From Acidimicrobiia bacterium (GTDB lineage: Bacteria; Actinomycetota; Acidimicrobiia; Acidimicrobiales; Ilumatobacteraceae), in the NCBI GenBank assembly GCA_013821025.1, contig JACDHN010000090.1, positions 1 through 8,564 of the forward strand: a DNA stretch of 8,564 nucleotides. Direction: 5' to 3'. The notes beneath the pieces are model-generated. The model was not told the DNA's origin. It made no database searches and saw only the letters and a program-made list of their open reading frames with translations. The position numbers and the translations under genes were made by a program. Below, piece after piece: positions 1 through 5,639 of this stretch (positions within the stretch are counted from its first letter, which is position 1; every line of letters begins with the position of its first letter).

Positions 1-439
1 GTTCCGTGGCAACGATGCGGTTCGCCTCGTCAACCGAGCCGAAGGCTGCGAGCACCTCGGCGTAGGTCTGGGGATCCACCGTGACGAAAGCGCCGCTGCT
101 GGCCGGCGCCATCCCGAGTGCCCTGGCGGTCTCCGACAGTCGGCCTGGCGATCGCAGTTCGGCCCGCTGGCCGCGCAGCACCTCGAACCGGGCATTTGCG
201 GCATCTACCTGCTCATCCAGCTCGTCTACCCGCACCTGGCGTTCGGCGAGCGTGGTGTTGAGCACGGCGGCGCCGAGCATCAGCACGGCGAGGATGACCG
301 ACGCCACGAGCACGAGCCCGGCGGTGCGTCGCCGCGCCGGCACCAAGGTCAGGTGCGGGGTCGGTCGGCGGTTGGGCAGCGCCGCCGGATGCGGACGGAC
401 AGCGTGTGCGCCGCTCGAACGGATGGGGAGTGCAGCCAT
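1..439 (-). CDS. ftsL: FtsL-like septum protein (3' end beyond window)
   Basis: A small bitopic division protein of the FtsL/DivIC type, thought to act with FtsB/DivIC and FtsQ/DivIB in activating septal wall synthesis. The frame is open to the left edge, giving 146 codons. A basic, proline-rich cytoplasmic tail (residues 1-40) is followed by one hydrophobic segment (about 41-60). A heptad-like, charged stretch (about 62-98) then ends in LRSPGRLSETARALGMAP, the 'A..LGM' ending typical of FtsL/DivIC. The ATG at 439-437 lies two bases after the rsmH stop and has a strong Shine-Dalgarno sequence, AAGGAG, about 9 bases upstream. Position after mraZ-rsmH is the standard place for ftsL, with ftsI expected next. 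FtsL sequences diverge widely, so the name rests on architecture and synteny more than on sequence identity. Confidence 0.85.
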   Translation of the reverse strand, partial: MAALPIRSSGAHAVRPHPAALPNRRPTPHLTLVPARRRTAGLVLVASVILAVLMLGAAVLNTTLAERQVRVDELDEQVDAANARFEVLRGQRAELRSPGRLSETARALGMAPASSGAFVTVDPQTYAEVLAAFGSVDEANRIVATE

Positions 440-441
440 TG

Positions 442-1452
442 TCAGCGGGCTCCTTCTTGTGCGGGTTCTCCTGGTGCAGGTTCGGCCGGGGCAGTGGCGA
501 GGCGTTCGACGACGCGCAGGCGAGCCGACGCCGCGCGCCGGTTCGTGATCACCTCGGCGTCCGAGGGGCGACGAGGGATGCCGCGCACGATGCGGACGGT
601 CTGTACGGCGCCGCACACGCACGGCAGGTCGGGAGGACAGTCGCACGCCCCGGTCGCCTGGCGGAACCGATCTTTGACGATGCGGTCCTCTCCGGAGTGG
701 TACGAGAGCACGGCCACCCGCCCGCCCGGCGTTGTGGCGTCGATGGCGGCGTCGAGCGCGCCGGGGAGCGCCGACAGCTCGGCGTTGACCTCGATGCGGA
801 TCGCCTGGAAGCTGCGCTTGGCAGGGTGTCCGCCGCGGCGCCGGGCAGGTGCCGGGATCGCCGACGTGACGACCGCGGCGAGCTCCGTTGTCGTCTCGAT
901 GGGACGGGCGCCGACGATGGCCGCTGCGATCCGACGTGCGAAGCGCTCGTCGCCATACCTGCGCAGCACGGTCGCCAGATGCGCCTCGTCGTACCCGTTG
1001 ACGACGTCGTCGGCCGAACACGGTGCCGTCGTGTCCATGCGCATGTCGAGCGGGCCCTCCTGCTGGTAGGAGAAGCCGCGGTCGGCGTGATCGAGCTGGG
1101 GTGACGACACTCCGAGATCGAACAGCGCTCCGCTCACGGTTTCGAGCTCCGCTTCCTCGAGCACCTCGGCCAGCTCGTCGAAGCGGCGATGGCTGACCGT
1201 GACCCTGGCACCGAAGCGGTCGAGCCGGCGCGACGCCGCTTCGAGCGCATCGCGATCGCGGTCGATCCCGAGCACCGCCACGTCGGGACGGGCGTCGAGC
1301 AGCGCCTCACTGTGGCCGCCGCCGCCGAGCGTGGCGTCGACGACGGTGCCAGCAGGCACCTCGGCGAATGCCGCCACCACCTCGTCGCGCATCACGGGCT
1401 GATGGGCGAACTCCGTCATGCCGTGGTCTCTGCGAGGGCTGCGCTCGGTCAT
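442..1452 (-). CDS. rsmH: 16S rRNA (cytosine(1402)-N4)-methyltransferase RsmH (MraW)
   Basis: S-adenosylmethionine-dependent methyltransferase that modifies N4 of C1402 in the decoding centre of 16S rRNA; 336 aa, a normal length. Visible motifs: HQPVMRDEVV (18-27), the SAM-binding loop DATLGGGGHSEALL (39-52), an acidic GIDRD (62-66), FDLGVSSPQLDHADRGFS (111-128), GPLDMRMD (133-140), RSFQAIRIEVNAEL (213-226) and YHSGEDRIVK (251-260). The last usually reads HSLEDR, so Leu to Gly is a small departure. A cysteine cluster, CDCPPDLPCVC (270-280), is common in actinobacterial members. The ATG at 1452 overlaps the mraZ stop as ATGA and has GGGGAG upstream. The internal ATG at 1419 has no ribosome site, so the longer start is preferred. 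It is translated with mraZ upstream and ftsL downstream. Confidence 0.97.
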   Translation of the reverse strand: MTERSPRRDHGMTEFAHQPVMRDEVVAAFAEVPAGTVVDATLGGGGHSEALLDARPDVAVLGIDRDRDALEAASRRLDRFGARVTVSHRRFDELAEVLEEAELETVSGALFDLGVSSPQLDHADRGFSYQQEGPLDMRMDTTAPCSADDVVNGYDEAHLATVLRRYGDERFARRIAAAIVGARPIETTTELAAVVTSAIPAPARRRGGHPAKRSFQAIRIEVNAELSALPGALDAAIDATTPGGRVAVLSYHSGEDRIVKDRFRQATGACDCPPDLPCVCGAVQTVRIVRGIPRRPSDAEVITNRRAASARLRVVERLATAPAEPAPGEPAQEGAR

Positions 1453-1904
1453 GCCGGGCTCCCCGTGGCCGACGGGACAGTCGTGATCCCGGCGGTGATC
1501 CCGGCCATCTCGTCCTCGCCGACGGTGGCCACCTGGTGGAAGAAGTCCTCACACCAGATCTCGCCGCGGTCGAACCTGCCGCGCACGATCACCTTGCTCG
1601 ATGGCTGCAGTTGGGCGTACTGGCGCAAGTGCTCGTCGACGGTGATGCGTCCCTGCTTGTCGATGGCCACGAGCGCTGCCGAGCCGGCGACGGCGCGCAG
1701 GCGGTTCTGGCTCACCTGGCCGTCACGGACCTGCGTCATCATGTCGGTGGCCAGCGCCTCGAACTCGCCAGCAGCGAAGATCGTTAGGCAGCGGTCCTCA
1801 CCGAACGCCAGGTAGCAGCTTCCCTGCAGGTCCGGGCGGAACGTCGCCGGCAGCGCGAGACGACCCTTGTCGTCGAGCTGTCGCTCGTGAGTTCCGACGA
1901 ACAC
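1449..1904 (-). CDS. mraZ: Transcriptional regulator MraZ
   Basis: First gene of the division and cell-wall cluster. MraZ is a DNA-binding protein with two AbrB-like halves that forms ring oligomers and, in characterised bacteria, represses its own promoter. Both signature halves are visible: THERQLDDKGRLALPATFR (5-23) and AIDKQGRITVDEHLRQYA (80-97). The length of 151 aa is typical. The start is GTG at 1904-1902, chosen because the product then begins MFVGTHERQLDDKGR, as the family does; GAGGGA lies about 9 bases upstream. The stop overlaps the rsmH start by 4 bases. A promoter and an array of 10-bp-spaced TGGG boxes lie immediately upstream, which fits autoregulation. Confidence 0.97.
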   Translation of the reverse strand: MFVGTHERQLDDKGRLALPATFRPDLQGSCYLAFGEDRCLTIFAAGEFEALATDMMTQVRDGQVSQNRLRAVAGSAALVAIDKQGRITVDEHLRQYAQLQPSSKVIVRGRFDRGEIWCEDFFHQVATVGEDEMAGITAGITTVPSATGSPA

Positions 1905-1987
1905 GTGGAGGTCCCTCGCAGCCTTTCGTTGCGGGCCCCGGCCCTGCCTCGCGAGCGGACCCGGGACCGCCGTTCGCTCGCCGCGTC

Positions 1988-2017
1988 ATCATGGCCCCCA
2001 GCACTCCCCTCTGTCAA
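1988..2017 (-). promoter_or_regulatory. Predicted promoter of mraZ-rsmH-ftsL
   Basis: On the minus strand a perfect TTGACA (2017-2012) is followed after 18 bases by CATGAT (1993-1988), a four-of-six match to TATAAT. Transcription would begin near 1981, leaving a leader of roughly 77 bases before the GTG of mraZ. The -35 box lies inside the MraZ box array, so MraZ binding would block polymerase. Predicted by eye; the start site is not mapped. Confidence 0.7.
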
Positions 2018-2040
2018 CCATTACGCCCCACTTCTCCCCA
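1991..2040 (-). promoter_or_regulatory. MraZ operator: five units at 10-bp period
   Basis: Read on the minus strand, the 50 bases divide into five consecutive 10-mers whose first bases are TGGGG (2040), TGGGG (2030), TGGTT (2020), AGGGG (2010) and TGGGG (2000). Direct repeats of TGGG with a 10-bp period in the mraZ promoter are the known MraZ recognition pattern. Here units 1, 2 and 5 match fully and units 3 and 4 are degenerate. Unit 3 contains the -35 TTGACA. The match to the family's site is strong; five rather than three or four units is my reading of the periodicity. Confidence 0.82.
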
Positions 2041-2096
2041 CAGCGCGCCGCCAACTACCTCTGATCTCCCCCCACGCCCCGTTGCCGTCGCCACGG

Positions 2097-2765
2097 TCAG
2101 GCACCGAACGCCTCGGTGAGGGCGTCGAGCAGCACCGGGCGCGCAGCGCGGTCGACCACGGCCACAGGTAGGGCTTCGAGTACCTCAGGAGTCGGGCGAG
2201 GCGCGGCGAGCAGCGCCAACAGCCTGCGCGGCCGCCACGTGTGATGCACGGCGCATTGGAAGCGGGCGGCCTGGCGCGTGCGCCGCTGCGAGATGCCGAC
2301 CAGTTTGGCGCCCCCGCTCGTCACCTCGCCGGCGGCCAGTCCCCCGAAGCAAACCAGGTCCGAGACGTCGGTCTGCGGCATGGACGACGTGCACACCTCG
2401 AGAGTCCCGGCGCCGTCGGCGCCGATCGCCGCCAGCGCCCGCAGCCATTGCTCGCCGCACCAGCGCATCGACGCCACGACATCGTCTGTCCAACGGTCGT
2501 CGCCGGACGGGACGATCACGTCGACCCACGTCATGGCTTCCGGTTCCACGAGCACGGCGCCCCCGCCGCTGCGGCGGCGCACGACGTCGACTCCGGCCCG
2601 CCGGCAAGCCTCGGCATCAGCAACGGCGATGCTCTGGCGCGAGCCGAGCACGAGGGCCGAACAGTCTGCGTCGAGCACCCATAGCTCGGCGGCGGACGGC
2701 GACGGTACGGCGAGGCTGTGGTGGTGCGCCGGTGAGCCGCAGAACGTCCGCACGGACGGTATCAC
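2097..2765 (-). CDS. Lipoate-protein ligase A family protein
   Basis: Member of the biotin/lipoate ligase-transferase (BPL_LplA_LipB) fold, which attaches lipoate, octanoate or biotin to a lysine of carrier domains. In the 222-aa product, RRRSGGGAVLVEP (63-75) is the lipoate-binding loop of LplA proteins, and GAKLVGISQRR (152-162) carries the conserved lysine (K154) and matches the 'GKKVVGSAQRR'-type motif. No separate C-terminal accessory domain is present, so it is a short form. I chose GTG at 2765, which overlaps the HNH gene stop as GTGA. An in-frame GTG at 2801 would add 12 residues inside the HNH gene; neither has a convincing ribosome site. Whether it is a true ligase, an octanoyltransferase or an amidotransferase cannot be told from sequence alone. 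Confidence 0.85.
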   Translation of the reverse strand: MIPSVRTFCGSPAHHHSLAVPSPSAAELWVLDADCSALVLGSRQSIAVADAEACRRAGVDVVRRRSGGGAVLVEPEAMTWVDVIVPSGDDRWTDDVVASMRWCGEQWLRALAAIGADGAGTLEVCTSSMPQTDVSDLVCFGGLAAGEVTSGGAKLVGISQRRTRQAARFQCAVHHTWRPRRLLALLAAPRPTPEVLEALPVAVVDRAARPVLLDALTEAFGA

Positions 2766-3268
2766 GACGCGAGGATCGCGGGCGCCAGGTACGGCTTCCA
2801 CACGTCAGGCACGCGACTCGAGCCGAGCGCGATCCAGCCTCCGTGGCGCGGCGCTGTGCACGGCCGCTCGAGGCGCATCCCGGCCTCCTCGGGCGTGCGG
2901 TCCCGCTTGTGCGTGTTGCATCGCCGGCAGGCAGCGGCCACGTTCTCCCACACGTGCTCGCCACCACGCGAGCGCGGCAGCACGTGGTCGATCGAGTCGG
3001 CATGGCGTCCGCAGTACTGGCAGCGATGGTCGTCGCGGGCGAACACGGCCCTGCGCGAGAGCGCCGTCAGCCGACGGTACGGTACGTGCACCATGTAGCG
3101 CAGCTTGACCACGAGCGGGCGCGGGAAGCTCTGGTCGACGGTGTACATGGGAATCACGTCGGCTTCCACGACGTCGGCCTTGTCGGAGATCACGAGGCAC
3201 ACCGCCCGCCGGACGGCGACGACGCCGAGGGGCTCGAACGTCACGTTGAGGACGAGCGCACCGGACAT
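2762..3268 (-). CDS. HNH endonuclease domain protein
   Basis: A 168-aa protein of the widespread single-domain HNH family. The zinc-binding, nuclease-like core runs from C83-x2-C86 through IDHVLPRSRGGEHVWENV (93-110) to CRRC (114-117) and NTHKRDRTPEEAGM, giving the two CxxC pairs, the catalytic His (H95) and the Asn (N109). The first 70 residues, starting MSGALVLNVTFEPLGVV, are the usual N-terminal part of this actinobacterial subfamily, whose natural substrate is unknown. The ATG at 3268 has only a weak ribosome site; a perfect palindrome, GAGCTAGCTC (3272-3281), sits where one would lie. The stop overlaps the lipoate-ligase start by 4 bases. No methylase or mobile-element gene is adjacent, so a restriction or homing role is not supported. 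Confidence 0.92.
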   Translation of the reverse strand: MSGALVLNVTFEPLGVVAVRRAVCLVISDKADVVEADVIPMYTVDQSFPRPLVVKLRYMVHVPYRRLTALSRRAVFARDDHRCQYCGRHADSIDHVLPRSRGGEHVWENVAAACRRCNTHKRDRTPEEAGMRLERPCTAPRHGGWIALGSSRVPDVWKPYLAPAILAS

Positions 3269-3303
3269 GTGGAGCTAGCTCGCCGGTCGCGGCGGCTGCC
3301 GCC

Positions 3304-3591
3304 TCATGGCACTGATGAGCGCATGTCCTTGCACCACGCCAGATAGTTCACCACATCGCGCGGTTCTGGGGCGGCGTCGGCTCGTCCGTACTGCGTGAGC
3401 ATTCGGAACGCCAGGTAGTCGGCAGGTGGTCCTGGGCGGCGCGGGCGCCTGCGCCACCAACGTCGGGGGGTGAGCACCCAAGCCTGGCGCACCGCCGTCG
3501 CCCACAGCGACGGACGGACGCCGATGGCCATCACGACACCCAGCCAGCTCCTGGTGGTCTCGTTGGCTCGACGCTCGCTCACTCGGCTCAC
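3304..3591 (-). CDS. Small hypothetical protein
   Basis: A 95-aa basic protein of unknown function. The N-terminal half has a mixed hydrophobic stretch (about 15-40: SWLGVVMAIGVRPSLWATAV) and then an arginine- and tryptophan-rich patch, RRWWRRRPRRPG (43-54). The C-terminal part, ADYLAFRMLTQYG followed by PRDVVNYLAWCKDM, reads like a conserved motif that I recall from uncharacterised actinobacterial proteins, though I cannot name a family. The start is GTG at 3591-3589, forming a GTGA overlap with the stop of the upstream HAD gene, which supports coupled translation and this start. The gene lies 35 bases upstream of the HNH gene. Confidence 0.7.
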   Translation of the reverse strand: MSRVSERRANETTRSWLGVVMAIGVRPSLWATAVRQAWVLTPRRWWRRRPRRPGPPADYLAFRMLTQYGRADAAPEPRDVVNYLAWCKDMRSSVP

Positions 3592-4265
3592 GCCAACAGA
3601 TCCGCCAGTGAGTGGATCCGTTCGAACGTGGCGTCGGCGTGGTCGTCGTACGGGTCGATCAGGATCGGGTGCAGGTCAGCGGCGACTGCCCCGCCGACGT
3701 CCATCATCACCGAGTCGCCCACGTAGGCGATCCGGCGGCGATCGACACCGACGAAGTGGGCGGCGGCGAAGTCGAAGATGGCCGGGTCGGGCTTGGCGAC
3801 GCCGACCACATGGCTGTCGATCACGCAGCGCACGGGCGTCCCCGGCCCCGGCCCGACCTGGCAGACGCGCGACAACAGCAGCGATCGCTCGACCTGACCG
3901 CTGGCGTTCGACACGACGGCGAGCGGCACGCCGCCGGAGCCGAGCGCCCGAAGCGCGTCGACCGATTCGGGGATCGGCCAGCGCCACAGGTCGGCGATGC
4001 GCACCCTGCCGAGCGCCCGCGACGCCTCGTCCACCAGCTCTTCGCTCACGTCGAGCGAGCGCACGTACGCCTCGTCGTACTGGCGCCAGTCGCGCTCCTC
4101 GGCCCCTTGGGCCGACTTCGCCGCCATCGCCGCGTAGTGGGCCCGCCGGTGGCGCTCGATGCCGGCCGCCGCGCCGTAGTAGGCGAGCAGCGGACCCAGG
4201 ACCGTGGGGTCTGGCAGCACGAGCACCCCGCCCGCATCGAGCCAGACGGCGTCGAAGCGGCTCAT
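3588..4265 (-). CDS. HAD superfamily hydrolase
   Basis: A 225-aa haloacid dehalogenase-like hydrolase, probably a phosphatase of small metabolites. Motif I is WLDAGGVL with nucleophile D10; the second position is Gly12 (DxG) rather than the general acid Asp of DxD phosphatases, as also seen in 'DxGGVL/DxGNVI' subgroups. Motif II is VVSNASG (117-123), motif III is VAKPDPAIF with K158, and motif IV is YVGDSVMMDV with D184 and D189. The spacer between motifs I and II is a helical cap (about 20-105). I start at ATG 4265 because motif I must sit near the N-terminus. The frame stays open to 4448, but that extension is arginine-rich, crosses a palindrome and overlaps the dehydrogenase. No clear Shine-Dalgarno sequence is present; translation is probably coupled to the upstream reading frame. 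Substrate unknown. Confidence 0.9.
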   Translation of the reverse strand: MSRFDAVWLDAGGVLVLPDPTVLGPLLAYYGAAAGIERHRRAHYAAMAAKSAQGAEERDWRQYDEAYVRSLDVSEELVDEASRALGRVRIADLWRWPIPESVDALRALGSGGVPLAVVSNASGQVERSLLLSRVCQVGPGPGTPVRCVIDSHVVGVAKPDPAIFDFAAAHFVGVDRRRIAYVGDSVMMDVGGAVAADLHPILIDPYDDHADATFERIHSLADLLA

Positions 4266-4278
4266 GGCGCTGAGGCGC
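4245..4278. repeat. 34-bp direct repeat, copy 1
   Basis: Identical to 4346-4379 except for one base (G at 4266 versus A at 4367), at an offset of 101 bp. It covers the genuine HAD start codon and the first seven codons (MSRFDAV), plus the 13 bases before the start codon. Confidence 0.95.
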
Positions 4279-4366
4279 CGGCCGGACGAGCGACCGCCAG
4301 GGAGCCGGACGGCGATGGGGTCCGGGGGCGCAGCCCCCGGCAGACGACGGCGTCGAAGCGGCTCAT
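4262..4366 (-). CDS. Putative 34-codon mini-ORF between dehydrogenase and HAD genes
   Basis: ATG at 4366 overlaps the dehydrogenase stop as ATGA, and its own TGA (4264-4262) overlaps the HAD ATG (4265) as ATGA. The product starts MSRFDAV, exactly like the HAD protein, then diverges into VCRGLRPRTPSP and an alanine- and proline-rich tail. It looks like a duplicated HAD start cut off after seven codons by an inserted palindromic sequence. It may be translated only as a bridge that keeps ribosomes moving from the dehydrogenase to the HAD gene. A functional peptide is unlikely, and expression is unproven. Confidence 0.4.
   Translation of the reverse strand: MSRFDAVVCRGLRPRTPSPSGSLAVARPAGASAP
4322..4340. 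repeat. Perfect GC-rich palindrome (8-bp stem, 3-base loop)
   Basis: CCGGGGGC, GCA, GCCCCCGG: a perfect inverted repeat preceded by GGGGT. From memory, sequences of the form GGGGTC-(C/T)-GGGGGCGCAGCCCCC recur as interspersed palindromes in several high-GC genomes, so this may be a copy of such a REP-like element. It lies between the two 34-bp repeats. No U-tract follows, so it is not a classical terminator, although the RNA hairpin could slow transcription or protect message ends. Confidence 0.75.
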
Positions 4367-4379
4367 AGCGCTGAGGCGC
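4346..4379. repeat. 34-bp direct repeat, copy 2
   Basis: Second copy of 4245-4278 with one mismatch. It covers the last codons and stop of the acyl-CoA dehydrogenase together with the decoy HAD start (ATG at 4366). Before the duplication, this junction would have been a simple ATGA overlap between the dehydrogenase and HAD genes. Confidence 0.95.
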
Positions 4380-5589
4380 GCGGTTCCTTCGGCAGTCCGA
4401 GCACCATCTCGCCGATGATGTTGCGCTGGATCTGCGACGAGCCGGCATAGATGGTGCCGGCTCTGGCGTTCAGGAACGTCCCTACCCACGACGCAGAGCT
4501 GTTGGCGGCACCCGTCTCGTCGGTCTGGAACGCCGACGACGGCGATCGCCCCGATGGCGCCATGGCGTCGGCGCCGAGCACGTCGAGCGACAGCTCGGTG
4601 ACGATGCGGTGATATTCGCTCCAGAACAGCTTGCTGATGGCGGCATCGGGGCCCGGGTGATGGCCGGCCAGGAACTTCGTCAGCGTGCGCCACCCCAGCC
4701 ACTTCATGATCTGCACCTGGCTGTAGCACGCCGCCAGCCGCTGGCGCAGCCTGGGATCGCTCGTCGCCTGGCGCTCGACGGCAAGCGCCAACAAGCGCGC
4801 CAGCTCGTCGGCGAAGCGCAGCGGCAGCACGGCCGCCGACTCGCCACGCTCCAACCCCAGCAGCGTCATGGCGACGGCCCAGCCATTGTTCTCGCCGCCG
4901 ACGATGTCGTCGCCAGCGCACACGGCGTCGGTGTAGAACACCTCGTTGAACTCCTGTTGGCCGGTGATCATCGTGATCGGCCGCACCTCGATGCCCCGCT
5001 GGCGCATGTCGACGAGCATGAACGAGATGCCCTTGTGGCGACCGGCCTCGGGATCGGTGCGCGCCAGCGTGAAGATGTGGTTGGCGAGATGGCCGGCCGA
5101 CGTCCAGATCTTCTGGCCGTTGAGCACCCACTGGTCGCCGTCGCGCTCGGCCCTCAGGGCGATGCCGGCGAGGTCCGAACCGGCGTCAGGCTCGGAGTAG
5201 CCCTGGCACCATCGGTCCTCGCCCGAGAGCACCCGCGGCAGGTAGTGACGCTTCTGCTCGTCGGTCCCCCATTGCAGCAACGTGTTGCCCAGCATCTGGA
5301 TGCCGAACACGTCGTTGGGCCCCCCAGCCGGGACTCCTGCGCGGGTGAGCCCCTCGGCCAGGATTACCTGCTCGAGCGCCGAGAGCCCTGCCCCTCCGTA
5401 CTCAACGGGCCATCCCGGTGCCAGGTGGCCGGCTTCGTAGAGGATCGCTCGCCAGTGCTCGACGAAACCATCCAACTCCTCGCCCTCGAGCGAGCCGATG
5501 CCCTGCCAGCCGGGCGGCAACTTCTCGGCAAGGAACACCTGCACCTTCTCCCGGTAAGCGTCGGCTTCGGCCGGGTAGGTGGGATCCAT
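4363..5589 (-). CDS. Acyl-CoA dehydrogenase (FadE-type)
   Basis: FAD-dependent enzyme of 408 aa that oxidises an acyl-CoA to the trans-2-enoyl-CoA in fatty-acid, sterol or related beta-oxidation. The N-terminal helical domain is about 1-125. The flavin and substrate motif WCQGYSEPDAGSDLAGI (127-143) and the strand motif NGQKIWTSAGHLANHIFTLART (158-179) define the middle domain. The C-terminal helical domain ends in AGTIYAGSSQIQRNIIGEMVLGLPKEPR. At the site of the medium-chain catalytic Glu (YEGT) this protein has Ala382 (YAGS). The base is probably Glu247 in LERGE, as in mycobacterial FadE proteins that use a helix-G glutamate; many of those work as heterotetramers with a second subunit, which is not present here. 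ATG at 5589 is preceded by AAGGG. The substrate cannot be assigned. Confidence 0.95.
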   Translation of the reverse strand: MDPTYPAEADAYREKVQVFLAEKLPPGWQGIGSLEGEELDGFVEHWRAILYEAGHLAPGWPVEYGGAGLSALEQVILAEGLTRAGVPAGGPNDVFGIQMLGNTLLQWGTDEQKRHYLPRVLSGEDRWCQGYSEPDAGSDLAGIALRAERDGDQWVLNGQKIWTSAGHLANHIFTLARTDPEAGRHKGISFMLVDMRQRGIEVRPITMITGQQEFNEVFYTDAVCAGDDIVGGENNGWAVAMTLLGLERGESAAVLPLRFADELARLLALAVERQATSDPRLRQRLAACYSQVQIMKWLGWRTLTKFLAGHHPGPDAAISKLFWSEYHRIVTELSLDVLGADAMAPSGRSPSSAFQTDETGAANSSASWVGTFLNARAGTIYAGSSQIQRNIIGEMVLGLPKEPRASAL

Positions 5590-5596
5590 CGCCCTT

Positions 5597-5635
5597 CACA
5601 CTACGAGGGCACACTACGAGGGCGCACTACGAGGG
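5597..5635. repeat. Three tandem 13-bp repeats upstream of the acyl-CoA dehydrogenase
   Basis: Units at 5597-5609, 5610-5622 and 5623-5635 read CACACTACGAGGG twice and CGCACTACGAGGG once on the plus strand. They fill nearly the whole 50-base gap between the end of the ROK gene and the dehydrogenase start, ending only 7 bases before the ATG. They may be regulator sites, a stretch of untranslated message affecting dehydrogenase translation, or simple slippage repeats. Confidence 0.9.
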
Positions 5636-5639
5636 GCGG

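Noticed and set aside
2766..2801. A 12-codon longer start (GTG 2801) for the lipoate-ligase-like gene.
   Set aside because: Not excluded, but the GTG at 2765 forms a tidy GTGA overlap with the HNH stop and no ribosome site supports 2801.
2762..3268. HNH protein as part of a restriction, homing or defence system.
   Set aside because: Neighbours are metabolic genes; no methylase, helicase, intron or mobile element is adjacent, and this single-domain HNH family is common on actinobacterial chromosomes.
3272..3281. Palindrome GAGCTAGCTC just before the HNH start as an operator.
   Set aside because: A single 10-bp palindrome without a nearby promoter, inside an apparent operon, is weak evidence for regulation.
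4266..4448. A 61-residue N-terminal extension of the HAD protein.
   Set aside because: It overlaps the dehydrogenase 3' end, crosses the palindrome, is arginine-rich, and would push HAD motif I far from the N-terminus; the ATG at 4265 fits the family.
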